The position numbers and the translations under genes are program-made. From the NCBI RefSeq assembly GCF_011250645.1, contig NZ_JAANNO010000007.1, positions 132,635 through 196,634 on the forward strand: a stretch of DNA of 64,000 bases. The letters run 5' to 3'. The notes under the pieces are model-generated. The model worked only from the letters and a program-made list of their open reading frames with translations. It ran no database searches and had not been told where the DNA came from. Positions 1 through 8,925 of the stretch are shown piece after piece (position 1 is the stretch's first letter; the number at the start of each line of letters is the position of its first letter). This stretch comes from Motilibacter aurantiacus. Its GTDB lineage: Bacteria; Actinomycetota; Actinomycetes; Motilibacterales; Motilibacteraceae.

Positions 1-416
1 CGGCTCATGGCGAAATTGAAGGCCGGGACGATGAAGACGAGATTGCCCCCGGGCCTCACCAGGCCCGCGAAGCTGCGCAGCGCCGCCGTGTCGTCCTCGA
101 TGTGCTCCAGCACGTTGAGCGCGACGACCGCGGTGTGCATGGCCGTATCCACGACCGGCGCCTGCAGCTCACGAACGGTGACCCGCTGATTGCCCGCGAA
201 CCTCTCGCTCAACATGGCAAGGCGAGACGGATCGGCCTCCGACACGGTGATGCGCGGCAGGCCGGACCGGATCCACTCCTCGGCATAATCCCCGTTCCCG
301 GACCCGATCTCGAGAGCATCGTCCCCGAGATAGGGCTGCGCCAGGCCAGCCAGCCAGGCCCGGTAGTTGTGGGCTGAGGACAGGTCCTCGAGGATCAGCG
401 TCTGAAACTCACTCAC
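1..416 (-). CDS. Class I SAM-dependent methyltransferase (3' end cut by window)
   Basis: This is the N-terminal 138 residues of a class I methyltransferase that runs off the left edge. Reading the minus strand from GTG at 416 gives an AdoMet-binding motif I of the form LEIGSGNGDYAEEW near residues 32-45, a post-I acidic turn (SEADPSR), and a motif ending NVLEHIEDD followed by RPGGNLVFIVP, the usual order in the Methyltransf_11/23 type. The GTG lies 4 bp after the stop of the upstream GT2 gene, so the two are probably co-transcribed. GT2-methyltransferase pairs are common in cell-surface glycan loci. The substrate cannot be told from the sequence, and the C-terminal half is missing only because the window ends. 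Confidence 0.8.
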   Translation of the reverse strand, partial: MSEFQTLILEDLSSAHNYRAWLAGLAQPYLGDDALEIGSGNGDYAEEWIRSGLPRITVSEADPSRLAMLSERFAGNQRVTVRELQAPVVDTAMHTAVVALNVLEHIEDDTAALRSFAGLVRPGGNLVFIVPAFNFAMS

Positions 417-420
417 GCGC

Positions 421-1149
421 TCAGACCGCCCGGCCGGCGAGGGCCTGCTCGACGGGCGCCGGCGGCCGGTAGGTGACGCGGAGCCGGCCGAGGATCCAGA
501 GCGCCTCGACGCCGTCCTTCCAGGTCAGCTTCTTGCCCTCTTCGCGACGGCGAGCTTTGTAGCTGATCGGCACCTCGTAGGGGCGCACCCCGCTCTTGAG
601 CAGCTTGCCGGTCAGCTCGGCCTCCATGCCGAAGCCCGCCGAGCGCACGTCGAGCGCGCGGTACAGGTCCAGCGGCAGCAGCTTGAAGCACGTCTCGAGA
701 TCGCTGATCCACGCGTCATAAAGAACATTGGCGGCCATCGTCACACCCTTGTTCCCCATGACGTACCAGAAGGAGAAGGCGGTGTGACTGCCGAAGCTGC
801 GCGTGCCATAGACCACCGAGGCCTCGTTGTCCAGAACGGGGCGCAGCAGCCCGGGGATCTCCTCGGGCGCGTACTCGAGGTCCGCGTCGCACATGATGAC
901 GTAATCACCGGTGGCGAGGCCCGCGGCCGTTCGGATAGCGGCGCCCTTGCCCGCGTTCTGGGCGTGGTCGTGGCGGGTGACCCGCGGGTCCGTGATTCCG
1001 TCGAGGATCTTTCCGGTCCCGTCCACGCTGCCGTCGTTGACGATCACGAGCTCCATGTCGCAGCCGTAATCGACCGCGAGCACGCGCTCCAAGGCGTGCG
1101 CGAGCGTGCGCTCCTCGTTGTACACGGGCATGAGGATCGACAGCTTCAC
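421..1149 (-). CDS. Glycosyltransferase family 2 (DPM1-like)
   Basis: This is a 242-aa GT-A glycosyltransferase. From the chosen start it has the N-terminal strand LSILMPVYNEE (3-13), the nucleotide-binding VNDGS (37-41), and the DXD-type metal site MCDADLEY (87-93). The C-terminal EGKKLTWKDGVEAL segment recurs in dolichyl-phosphate-mannose-synthase-like GT2 enzymes. An in-frame ATG at 1197 exists, but the GTG at 1149 has GGAG 8 bp upstream and puts the beta-1 strand at the N-terminus as in the family. There are no C-terminal membrane segments, so it is probably a soluble or peripheral enzyme that transfers a sugar to polyprenyl phosphate or a lipid-linked glycan. The acceptor is unknown. Confidence 0.8.
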   Translation of the reverse strand: MKLSILMPVYNEERTLAHALERVLAVDYGCDMELVIVNDGSVDGTGKILDGITDPRVTRHDHAQNAGKGAAIRTAAGLATGDYVIMCDADLEYAPEEIPGLLRPVLDNEASVVYGTRSFGSHTAFSFWYVMGNKGVTMAANVLYDAWISDLETCFKLLPLDLYRALDVRSAGFGMEAELTGKLLKSGVRPYEVPISYKARRREEGKKLTWKDGVEALWILGRLRVTYRPPAPVEQALAGRAV

Positions 1150-1280
1150 GGGGCGCACTCCGTCCGAACGGAAGATTGGCAAGGGGGCCGGGACCACCGC
1201 ATGTTATGGCAGGACGCCGGGGTCATCACGCAGCGCGCAAGAAGGGCGACCCCGGCCGCCGGGGGGCGAAGGCTGCGAAC

Positions 1281-2459
1281 TCACTCGCCCTGCTGGCGGA
1301 GGTACCGACCAAAGTGCGGCACGGTGAACGACACGCTGCCTCGCTCCGCCGAGTAGACCAGCCCCTTCTTGAGCAGGCCGTCGCGCACCGGCGACAGGCT
1401 CGCCGGCTTTCGGCCGAGGGCCGTGGCCACGGCAGAGGTCGATACCGGCCCGTCGGCGGACTCACCTCCCAGTTCGGCCATGGTCCGCATGTACTCGCGC
1501 TCGGCCGGGGTCGCACGCTCGTAGCGGCTGCCGAAGAACCCGACCGCGAGCTCCCGCTCCGCCTCGGGAAGTCCGACGCGAACGTCCGCCGCGGTGATGG
1601 GGGAGCTCGGCGCCACGTCCCACGCCGCTTTCCCGTAGGCCTGCACGAAGTAGGGGTAGCCCTCCGTGGCGGCGTACAGGGCGTCGAGCGCGTCCTCGGA
1701 GTACTCGACGTCCTCGTCAGCAGCGGGCGCGACGAGCGCTCGGTCCGCCGCGTCCCGGTCGAGCCGGTCGATGCGCGCGTAGCGGAACAAGCGCTCGGAG
1801 TAGGACTTGCTCGCACTGAGCACCGCCGGAAGGTGCGGCAGCCCCGCCCCCACCACCACCAGCGGGCCGCCGGTCTGGCTCAGCTCGTGGCACGCTCCGC
1901 ACAGCGCGTCGACGTCCCCGCCCGGCAGGTCCTGCATCTCGTCGATGAACAGGGCGATGCCGGTGCCCACGTCGCCGGCCACGGCCGCGGCGTCACCCAG
2001 CAGCTCCACCAGGTCGATCTCGAGATCGCCGGTGTCGGCTCGCCCCCGCGCCGCCAGCCCGTCGATCCCCGGGTGCCACTTGCCGTTGCCGCTCTTGAGC
2101 GCGAACGCCTTGAGGACCGACAGGAACTCCTCGACCCGGTCGGGTGAACGGTGACGGGGAGCGATCTCGCGAACCGCCATGAAGAGCGCGCTCGACAACT
2201 GCCCGCGCATCGACTGGCCCGGCCGCGCCTCGATCTTGCCCGTGCCCCACAGCCGCTGCAGGGCAGCGCTGCGCAGCGTGTTGAGCAGGACGGTCTTGCC
2301 CACGCCGCGCAGCCCGACCAGCACGAGGCTGCGCTCCGGCCGGCCGCGGGCGACGCGCTCGAGCACCACGTCGAACACGTCGAGCTCTCGATCGCGCCCG
2401 GCGAGCTCGGGCGGCCGCTGACCGGCTCCAGGGGCGTACGGGTTGCGGACCGGGTCCAT
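1281..2459 (-). CDS. AAA-type ATP-binding protein with C-terminal winged-helix-like region
   Basis: This 392-aa protein resembles AAA_16/archaeal-ATPase-like P-loop proteins. Walker A is GLRGVGKT (about 49-56) and Walker B is ALFIDEMQD (about 169-177), followed by a sensor-like VVVGAGLP stretch. The last ~80 residues (YMRTMAELGG, VATALGRKPASLSPVRDGLL) look like a winged helix. It has no signal peptide or membrane segment. It lies between glycan genes but is not an obvious part of the pathway; ATPases of this kind are widespread single genes in actinomycetes with no firm function. The ATG at 2459 follows a TACAGT box by 7 bp, which suggests a leaderless message. Confidence 0.75.
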   Translation of the reverse strand: MDPVRNPYAPGAGQRPPELAGRDRELDVFDVVLERVARGRPERSLVLVGLRGVGKTVLLNTLRSAALQRLWGTGKIEARPGQSMRGQLSSALFMAVREIAPRHRSPDRVEEFLSVLKAFALKSGNGKWHPGIDGLAARGRADTGDLEIDLVELLGDAAAVAGDVGTGIALFIDEMQDLPGGDVDALCGACHELSQTGGPLVVVGAGLPHLPAVLSASKSYSERLFRYARIDRLDRDAADRALVAPAADEDVEYSEDALDALYAATEGYPYFVQAYGKAAWDVAPSSPITAADVRVGLPEAERELAVGFFGSRYERATPAEREYMRTMAELGGESADGPVSTSAVATALGRKPASLSPVRDGLLKKGLVYSAERGSVSFTVPHFGRYLRQQGE

Positions 2460-2466
2460 GTCGAGG

Positions 2467-2472
2467 ACTGTA
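2467..2472 (-). promoter_or_regulatory. Probable -10 box (TACAGT), leaderless start of the AAA ATPase gene
   Basis: On the minus strand TACAGT lies 7 bp before the ATG at 2459 and there is no Shine-Dalgarno sequence between them. The spacing matches the TANNNT boxes before several other starts in this window. I infer a leaderless transcript. Confidence 0.45.
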
Positions 2473-2565
2473 TAAGTGTTTCTAGTTGCCGAGCTAGAGG
2501 GCCAGCGCTCGACCGGTGGGGCACCGGGGCAACGGTCGTACCCCTCGCCGGGCGATCACGGCACT

Positions 2566-2571
2566 TACCCT
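2566..2571 (+). promoter_or_regulatory. Probable -10 box (TACCCT), leaderless start of the acyltransferase gene
   Basis: TACCCT ends 8 bp before the GTG at 2580, with no ribosome-binding site between. With the minus-strand box at 2467-2472 it makes 2460-2579 a divergent promoter region. Confidence 0.4.
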
Positions 2572-2579
2572 GTCCCCTC

Positions 2580-3729
2580 GTGTCGACCCGACCCCGCGAC
2601 GGCTACGTCCCCGGAGTGCACGCCGCGCGAGCAATCGCGGTCGTGCTGGTGCTGCTCGCCCACGTCATCGGGCTGTGGACGGCCACCCAGGGCGGGGTGA
2701 TCTGGAAGCCCTGGTCCGCGTACCTCGAGCTCTTCGTCGAGACCCTGCATGTGGACCACCAGAACGGCGGCCACGCCGGGCTGCTGCTCTTCTTCCTGGT
2801 CAGCGGCTTCATCGTCTCCCAGGCGGGGGAGCGCGAGGACCGCATCACGTTCTTCGTGAAGCGGGCTGCGCGGCTGCTGCCGGCCATGACCCTAGCCGTC
2901 CTCTTCGGCCTGTGGGTCGCTCGGCACGGGGAGGCCAAGGGCTGGTACCCGATGTTCGGATTCGTCTCGGGCAACGCGCACTTCCCCCACGTCGCCGTGG
3001 AGGCCGTCGGGTTCGGCGTGCTCTTCGGCGGGCTCAGCGTCCTGTTCGTGCTGTGGTCCCTGCACGTGGAGTACGCGTGGTACTTCCTGCTCGGCGCCTT
3101 TCCTCCCGCTGGCGCGGCGCTGGCCGGTCGGGATCACCGTCGCCCTCACCGCTGCGGTCAGCGCCCTGGGGCTCTTCGTCGAGGACCGGACATTCGGGCC
3201 CGCGTCTCCCAACGTCTCCCTCGTGCCGTACCTGCTCGTCATCCTGCTGGGCCGGTGGGTCTACCTGTGGCACTCCGACCGGCTCGCGACGCTGCCGGCC
3301 GTCGGGGCAGGCGTGGCCGTGCTCGTCCTCTACACCTTGTCCCAGAGGCACTTCGTCGGCGCCGACGCCTACTCGGGCGCCTACCCGCGCTGGCTGGCGG
3401 CCCTGTGGGCGACCGTCCTGTTCCTCGCACTGCTGCGGTTCGTCACGTCCGGCCCGTGGCGCCCGATCGCTTTCGTCGCAGACATCAGCTACGGCCTCTA
3501 CCTCTTCCACATCCCCGTGATGTGGGTGGTGCTGCCGATCGTGTCGCCGAACGGCACACGGCTGACCCTCGGGTTCACGTGCACAGCCGCGGCCCTCGTC
3601 CTGGTCGCCTGGGCGTCCGAGCGGTTCGTCGAGCGGCCGGTGCGCCGGGGTGCGCGGGCGACGCTGGCGCGGTGGCACGGCCGGAAGGGCGTCGACCGGG
3701 TCGCAGTGCCGTCGCTCCGGGGAGCCTGA
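2580..3729 (+). pseudogene. Acyltransferase family 3 (OafA/YrhL-like) interrupted by a one-base frameshift
   Basis: The first part (2580 to about 3100) reads as the N-terminus of an acyltransferase 3 membrane protein: HAARAIAVVLVLLAHVIG with the family histidine, then FFLVSGFIVSQ and several hydrophobic helices. At 3099-3101 (CTTTCC) the frame is lost. Removing one T restores GAFLPLARRWPVGITVAL and joins it to the downstream frame, which continues with PYLLVILLGRWVYLW, DISYGLYLFHIPVMW and ends at 3729 with ASERFVERPVRRGA, the normal end of the family. Both halves are otherwise intact, so this is either a very recent inactivation or a sequencing error in a T run. If functional, it would O-acetylate or otherwise acylate a surface glycan. 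Confidence 0.75.
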
Positions 3730-3760
3730 CGGGAGGGCAGGCCGCTCCCGTCAGGCTCCC
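3720..3760. terminator. Bidirectional terminator hairpin
   Basis: There is a perfect 16-bp inverted repeat, arms 3720-3735 (GGGAGCCTGACGGGAG) and 3745-3760, with a 9-nt loop. It lies between the convergent acyltransferase and fcl genes and includes the acyltransferase stop codon. No strong T tract follows on either strand, as is usual in high-GC actinomycetes. Confidence 0.75.
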
Positions 3761-3776
3761 GGGGCACGCAAGCGGG

Positions 3777-4742
3777 TCACAGCCGGGCGGAGTCCACGTT
3801 GTCGAGGAACCAGCGGTACGTGCTCGCGATGCCGTCGCGCAGACCGATCTCCGCCTTCCAGCCGAGGGCGTTGATCCGGGACACGTCGAGCAGCTTGCGC
3901 GGCGTGCCGTCGGGCTTGGTGGTGTCGAAGACGATCTCCCCGTCGAAGCCGACCACGTCGGCCACCGTCTCGGCGAGCTCGCGGATCGTGACGTCCTCCC
4001 CGACGCCGATGTTGATCGGGGCCGGCTCGTCGTAGCGCTCGAGCAGCGTGAGGACCGCGCGGGACAGGTCGTCGGTGTGCAGGAACTCCCGGCGCGGGGT
4101 CCCCGTCCCCCAGACGACGTACTCCTTGTCCCCCCGCTGCTTGGCCTCGTGCACCTTGCGGATCAGCGCGGGCAGCACGTGGGAGTTCTGCAGGTCGAAG
4201 TTGTCGCCGGGGCCGTAGAGGTTGGTGGGCATCGCCGACACGTAGGGCAGCGAGTGCTGCCGCCGCAATGCCTGCACCTGGAGGACGCCCGCGATCTTCG
4301 CGATCGCGTAGGCGTCGTTCGTGGGCTCCAGCAGCCCCGTCAGCAGCGAGTCCTCGCGGATGGGCTGCTCGGCGAACTTCGGGTAGATGCAGCTGGACCC
4401 GAGGAAGAGCAGCTTGCGCACGCCGACGCGCGCGGCGGCGTCGAGCACGTTGACCTGGATGCGGACGTTGTCGCTCAGGAAGTCCGCGGGGTAGGTGTTG
4501 TTCGCGACGATGCCGCCGACCTTCGCGGCCGCGAGGACCACGTAGTCGGGGCGCTGGTCGTCGAAGAAGGCGTCGACGGCCCCCCGGTCGCGCAGGTCCA
4601 GCTCCTTGGAGCTGCGGCTGACCACGTCGCTGAAGCCCTCGGCGACCAGGTGGCGGTAGATCGCGGAGCCGACGAGGCCGCGATGCCCCGCGACGTAGAT
4701 GCGCGCACTGCGGGGCAGCGTGGACTGGACCGCCGGTTCCAT
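3777..4742 (-). CDS. fcl: GDP-L-fucose synthase (GDP-4-keto-6-deoxy-D-mannose epimerase/reductase)
   Basis: This 321-aa short-chain dehydrogenase makes the last step to GDP-L-fucose, from the product of Gmd (18.3-19.3 kb). It shows the NADP-binding GHRGLVGSA (19-27), the serine of GSSCIYP (116-121), the catalytic YAIAK (145-149), and the family string PTNLYGPGDNFD. An upstream in-frame start at 4859 would add 39 basic residues. I chose ATG 4742 because GGAGGAG lies 8 bp before it and the length then matches the family (about 310-320 aa). Its 15-bp leader is shared with rmlB. The gene stands alone, convergent with the acyltransferase. Confidence 0.93.
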   Translation of the reverse strand: MEPAVQSTLPRSARIYVAGHRGLVGSAIYRHLVAEGFSDVVSRSSKELDLRDRGAVDAFFDDQRPDYVVLAAAKVGGIVANNTYPADFLSDNVRIQVNVLDAAARVGVRKLLFLGSSCIYPKFAEQPIREDSLLTGLLEPTNDAYAIAKIAGVLQVQALRRQHSLPYVSAMPTNLYGPGDNFDLQNSHVLPALIRKVHEAKQRGDKEYVVWGTGTPRREFLHTDDLSRAVLTLLERYDEPAPINIGVGEDVTIRELAETVADVVGFDGEIVFDTTKPDGTPRKLLDVSRINALGWKAEIGLRDGIASTYRWFLDNVDSARL

Positions 4743-4748
4743 CAACTG

Positions 4749-4763
4749 TCTCCTCCGCATCGA
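4749..4763 (-). promoter_or_regulatory. 15-bp leader with strong Shine-Dalgarno, identical to that of rmlB
   Basis: On the minus strand this reads TCGATGCGGAGGAGA, containing GGAGGAG before the fcl ATG. The same 15 bases precede rmlB at 25378-25392. This box decides the fcl start. Confidence 0.6.
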
Positions 4764-4913
4764 CCTGTGCATGCGCGACAACAGCACCCGCGCACGTATT
4801 CTTTCCAGCGTACTGGCGGCAGCGCCCCGCGTCCGCGGTTGTGCGGGGCCTCCGGGCAACGCTCAGGCCGTGGACCGTGCGCCGGTCGCCGTTCCGTCGC
4901 CACCGGGAGGGAC

Positions 4914-6431
4914 ATGCTCCAGCGGGGGGCCGCGACCGCGCCCGACGAGCCGACGACCGCGCGGGAGGAGCCGCTCCCGAGCGAGCCCGGGTCGGCACCC
5001 AGAGCCGGCTTGCTCCCGCGGCTGGCCTACGCGGGCCTCATCGCGCTGTCCCTGCTGACCGTGACGGTCCGACCGGTCACCGAGCTGCTGCATCTGCCCC
5101 ATGCGCTGGTCAACCTGGACGCCGTCCTCGTCCCACCGCTCGCCGCCGTGGCTCTTGCCCTCTCCCTGCGCACCTGGCGTACGACGGGCCGGTTCGGACG
5201 CGCGCTGACCGTTGTCGTGCTCGTCGCCTGCGCCGCCGCTGCCAGTTCCTGGGTGCTCGGCAGCCCGCACAACTGGGCCGGTTTCGGGCTGGCGTACTCC
5301 TCAGTCCTGCTCTTCCCCCTGGCGCTCTACGTCGCGTTCCACGCCGCTCGCCACGTCGGTGGCCGCGCCGACGTCATGGCCCTGCGGGTGATGGTGCTGC
5401 TGCAGATCGTCGTCTGCCTCGTGCAGTACGTGGAGAACGACGTGGCGGCGAAAGCCCCCTTCGCGGCTGACCTGGTCGACGGTACGACCTCGCACAATTT
5501 CTGGCCCGCCTTCGCGATGCCGGCTGCGCTCGTCCTCGCCCTCGTCGAGCGGCATCGCTACCGCTATCTCTGGCTGGTCAGCGTCTCCATCCTCGCGGTC
5601 TACTCCGAGGCCAAGACCGCCCTGCTGCTCTGGTTGCCCGCGGCGCTCGCCCTCCTCCCGCTGGCCGCCCTCGTGCGCGCCCGCGCTGCACGCCGCACCC
5701 GCCGCGAGCCTCGACCGGTCACCGCGGAGCGCTTGTCCGAATGGGCCGTGGGAGTCGCTGCGGTCGCCGTGATCGCGGCCGGCCTCGTGTGGAACCCCTC
5801 CGTGCAGGGCACCTGGGACGTCTTCGTGGGTCACGCCAACGAGATCGAGCAGTTCAGTGCCGGCAAGGAGACGCCCGAGACCGCCGGCTACCCCACCCTT
5901 CGCGACGCCGCGACCGCGGTTCGGGAGGGCACGACCGAGTCGCCGACGAGCTTCCTGTTCGGCCTCGGCCCGGGCAACTCGGTCAGTCACGCCGCCCAGG
6001 TGCTGGCGCAAGGACCGGCGAGCGGCGTGGGGCTGCCCGCGCCTTCGGACCTCGCCGTGCAGCTGGTCGGCAGGGAGTCCCGGCTCCAGTTCGAGGACGC
6101 GCAGAGCAGTCTGCTCGGCCTGTGGGGGGACCTGGGAGCAACCGGGACCCTCGCCTACGCCGGTGCCCTCGCACTCGCCGTACTGGGCCTCCTGGGCACC
6201 GTGCGTCGATCGGCCCTGCGCCTTCCACTGAGGGCTGCCGTCCTGGTACTCGCGGGAGGCGTGGTCGCCGTCGGCCTGCCGCTGGACTGGCAGGAGCAGG
6301 CCGGTGTCGTCCTGCCCCTCGCGCTGTCCATCGTGGTTGCGTGCCGCACGCGCGACCCGCAGCCTGCCGCCACCGTCGCAGTGGCCGGCGCCTCGGGCGA
6401 GCCGGGCGAGAACCATCCCGGACCCCGGTAG
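4914..6431 (+). CDS. O-antigen polymerase/ligase-like multi-pass membrane protein
   Basis: This is a 505-aa very hydrophobic protein with roughly ten or more membrane helices (for example about 38-58, 66-90, 100-120, 130-150, 190-235), a large extracytoplasmic loop around 300-400 and further C-terminal helices. The loop ending FLFGLGPGNSVS, then FEDAQSSLLGLWGDLGATGTL, is the pattern seen in O-antigen ligase/Wzy-type proteins, where a long periplasmic loop precedes a late helix. ATG 4914 has GGGAGG 3 bp upstream, rather close. It probably polymerises or ligates lipid-linked glycan repeats outside the membrane. The family is poorly conserved, so the exact role is inferred from topology and neighbours. 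Confidence 0.7.
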   Translation: MLQRGAATAPDEPTTAREEPLPSEPGSAPRAGLLPRLAYAGLIALSLLTVTVRPVTELLHLPHALVNLDAVLVPPLAAVALALSLRTWRTTGRFGRALTVVVLVACAAAASSWVLGSPHNWAGFGLAYSSVLLFPLALYVAFHAARHVGGRADVMALRVMVLLQIVVCLVQYVENDVAAKAPFAADLVDGTTSHNFWPAFAMPAALVLALVERHRYRYLWLVSVSILAVYSEAKTALLLWLPAALALLPLAALVRARAARRTRREPRPVTAERLSEWAVGVAAVAVIAAGLVWNPSVQGTWDVFVGHANEIEQFSAGKETPETAGYPTLRDAATAVREGTTESPTSFLFGLGPGNSVSHAAQVLAQGPASGVGLPAPSDLAVQLVGRESRLQFEDAQSSLLGLWGDLGATGTLAYAGALALAVLGLLGTVRRSALRLPLRAAVLVLAGGVVAVGLPLDWQEQAGVVLPLALSIVVACRTRDPQPAATVAVAGASGEPGENHPGPR

Positions 6432-6441
6432 CCTCGGCCGG

Positions 6442-7614
6442 ATGCGTGTCCTCGTCGCCCACAACTACTACCGATCGGCGATACCGTCGGGCGAGAACCG
6501 GGTCGTGGACCTCGAGATCGGGGCGCTCCGAGCCGCAGGGCACGACGTCGTCACCTACCTGCGCTCGAGTGACGAGATCCCTGGGATGGCCCCTGCCGAG
6601 AAGGTGCGCGCCGCCGTGTCGCCCGTCAGCTCCCCCCGCGCGGCCGCGGACGTCCGCCACTTGCTGGCCGAGTCGCCCGTCGACGTGATGCACCTGCACA
6701 ACCCGTACCCCTTGATCTCCTTGGACGTGGTCCGCGCGGCCCGGGCGGCAGGCGTGCCCGTGGTGCAGACGGTGCACAACCACCGGCACACGTGCATGAA
6801 GGGCACGTACCAGCGCGAGGGGCACGACTGTCGGGACTGTCTGACCCACCGCTCGCCCTGGCCCGGGGTGCATCACGCGTGTTACCGCGACTCCAGGGCG
6901 CAGAGCGCGGTGATGGCGGCAGCCCTGCTACGGCACCGCTCGACATATCAGCTCATCGACCGTTTCATCGCGCTCACCCCCGAGATCGAGGCCAGCCTGC
7001 TGGCGAGCGGCTTCCCGGCCTCCCGGATCACAATCAAGCCGAATTCCGTACCCGACCCCGGCCCGGCGAGCTCGCTGGGCGAGGGCTTCGCCTTCGTTGG
7101 GCGGCTCTCGGAGGAGAAGGGGGTGCTGGCGCTGATCGAGGCCTGGTCCCGCTTCGAGCCAGGCAGCCTCGGTAGGTTGCGCATCGCCGGCGACGGCCCC
7201 GCTCGGGACGAGGTCGACCGGCTCGCCGCGAGCAGACCGGACATCGACGTGCTGGGCCGTGTCGAGCCGGACGCGGTCGCGGACCTCCTGGCGACCAGCG
7301 CGGCGCTCGCGGTTCCCTCGCTGTGGGCCGAGGCGCTCCCGCTGGTCGTCCTCGAGGCACTGGCCGCCGGTCGTGCCCTGCTCGTCACCGACATGGGTGG
7401 CCTGCCGGGAGTCGTCGACGACGAGGTGGGCCTCGTGGTGCCACCGTCGGTGGACGGCTTGGCTGACGGGCTCGTGGCGCTGGCACGCGATCGGGAGGGG
7501 CTCACTCGGCGAGGTGCGGCCGCTCGGGCCCGCTACCTGACGAGGTACCACCCGAGCGTCGTGACCGAGAGCCTGGTCGCCGTGTACACGGCAGCGCGGA
7601 ACGAGCGCTCGTGA
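6442..7614 (+). CDS. Glycosyltransferase family 4 (GT-B)
   Basis: This is a 390-aa GT-B enzyme. The N-terminal acceptor domain (MRVLVAHNYYRSAIPSGENR) leads to an unusual cysteine- and histidine-rich stretch at about 112-145 (VHNHRHTCMKGTY, CRDC) seen in a subset of GT4 enzymes. The C-terminal donor domain has FVGRLSEEKGVLALIEAW, IAGDGPARDEV and PSLWAEALPLVVLEALAAG, the usual E-x7-E nucleotide-sugar site. ATG 6442 lies 10 bp after the upstream stop, with TAGCCT 7 bp before it, so a second promoter is possible. The stop overlaps the next start (GTGA). Donor and acceptor are unknown. Confidence 0.85.
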   Translation: MRVLVAHNYYRSAIPSGENRVVDLEIGALRAAGHDVVTYLRSSDEIPGMAPAEKVRAAVSPVSSPRAAADVRHLLAESPVDVMHLHNPYPLISLDVVRAARAAGVPVVQTVHNHRHTCMKGTYQREGHDCRDCLTHRSPWPGVHHACYRDSRAQSAVMAAALLRHRSTYQLIDRFIALTPEIEASLLASGFPASRITIKPNSVPDPGPASSLGEGFAFVGRLSEEKGVLALIEAWSRFEPGSLGRLRIAGDGPARDEVDRLAASRPDIDVLGRVEPDAVADLLATSAALAVPSLWAEALPLVVLEALAAGRALLVTDMGGLPGVVDDEVGLVVPPSVDGLADGLVALARDREGLTRRGAAARARYLTRYHPSVVTESLVAVYTAARNERS

Positions 7615-8912
7615 CCGTCCACGCCGCTGCCCGCCCGCAGGGCGGCCGGCATGCCCGCCGCCCCGGCCCCCCGCCGCTGCTCGTGCCCGGCACGATCGTG
7701 GTGACCTGGCTGCTCGCGTTCGGCCGATGGGGCAGCTACCTGGGCCTGGACTCCCGGTCCGTCTACGTCACCGACTGTCTCCTTGTGCTCGGAGCGGTCT
7801 GGCTCGTGGCCCGCCATCACCCGGCCCTGCGCTCGTCTGCGGCCGCTTGGCGGGTGCTCCTGCCCGTGCTCGCCCTCATGGGGTGGGCCCTCATCCGACT
7901 GCTCGGGAGCGAGGGCCTGGATCGCGACGTGCTGCGCGACGTCGCACCCTTCGTGTACGCGGGGATCGCCCTGGCAGCCGTCGTGCAGGCCGACCGCGCC
8001 GCGTGGCGGCGCTCCGCGGCCGTGCTCGGCGGCGGACTGTTCGTGCACGCAGCCTGGGTCACCATCGCCTTCTACCGCCCGGAGACCCTCCGCCCCTGGA
8101 CGACCACCCTTGGCGAGCGCACCAACACGTTCGAGATCCGCTCCGACTTCGACGGGGCAGTGCTCGCGCTGCTGGCTGCCCTGGGCCTGCACCTGCTGCT
8201 CTCGCACGGCTCCCCGTGGCGGCGCCTGCTCGGGCTCGTCCTGCTGCTGTGGCCGTCGTTCGTCATCTTCGAGATCGGCAACCGCGGGGCCCTGCTCTCC
8301 CTGATCACGGTCCTGCTGGTCGTCCTGGTGATGAACCTGCACGTGCTCGGACGCATCCCACCTCGCGTGCTCGTGCCCGCCGTGCTGGCGCTCGTCGCGG
8401 CGGCCGCGGTCGTCGTCCCGAGCACGAACGTCTACCAGCGGCTCACCGGTGGCGACGCCGAGTCCCGCAACAGCTCCGCCGGCACCACCTCTGCCCGCGA
8501 GCTCGCGTGGCGCGACGTGCTCGACTACACCTCCGCGGAGCCCGCCCGCTTGGTCGCGGGCGTCGGGTTCGGACCGGACTTTCTCGTGAAGTCCGGCGCC
8601 CGCGTCCACTTCGGCGGGTTCTACACCGACGTGCGCGCCGCCCACAACTCCCTGATCAACACGTACGCCCGCCTCGGCCTCGTGGGCATCGGGCTGCTCG
8701 CCTGGGTACTCGTGCAGGCCGGCCGCGGGGCCTGGCGGCTGCTACGGGCGTCGACCACCGACACCCCGAGCGTGCTGCTCGTGACCATCCCCGCGTCGCT
8801 GCTGGTCGCCAGCCTGGTCGGCGTGATCCTGGAGTCGCCGTTCGGCGCGGTCCCGATCTTCTGGGCGGTCGGCCGGCTCTGCGTCGAGCTCACCGGCCCG
8901 CGGCGCGCCTGA
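7611..8912 (+). CDS. O-antigen ligase/polymerase-like membrane protein
   Basis: This 433-aa polytopic protein starts at GTG 7611 and overlaps the GT4 stop by 4 bp. It has about ten hydrophobic segments, a central loop containing FEIRSDFDGAVLALLAALGL, and the C-terminal Wzy_C-like stretch FHGGF/AHNSLINTYARLGLVGIGLL, where the AHNSLI histidine corresponds to the conserved 'H-N' of O-antigen ligases. It is the second such protein in the window, after 4914-6431, so one may be the polymerase and the other a ligase. Which is which cannot be decided here. Confidence 0.75.
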   Translation: MTVHAAARPQGGRHARRPGPPPLLVPGTIVVTWLLAFGRWGSYLGLDSRSVYVTDCLLVLGAVWLVARHHPALRSSAAAWRVLLPVLALMGWALIRLLGSEGLDRDVLRDVAPFVYAGIALAAVVQADRAAWRRSAAVLGGGLFVHAAWVTIAFYRPETLRPWTTTLGERTNTFEIRSDFDGAVLALLAALGLHLLLSHGSPWRRLLGLVLLLWPSFVIFEIGNRGALLSLITVLLVVLVMNLHVLGRIPPRVLVPAVLALVAAAAVVVPSTNVYQRLTGGDAESRNSSAGTTSARELAWRDVLDYTSAEPARLVAGVGFGPDFLVKSGARVHFGGFYTDVRAAHNSLINTYARLGLVGIGLLAWVLVQAGRGAWRLLRASTTDTPSVLLVTIPASLLVASLVGVILESPFGAVPIFWAVGRLCVELTGPRRA

Positions 8913-8925
8913 GCGCCGCCCGCCC

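Noticed and set aside
2151-6431. A 1426-codon open frame on the plus strand spanning several genes
   Set aside because: It is real only at 2580-3100 (acyltransferase N-terminus) and 4914-6431 (O-antigen-like protein). Between, it is G/R/P/A-rich shadow opposite fcl and in the shifted frame of the acyltransferase.
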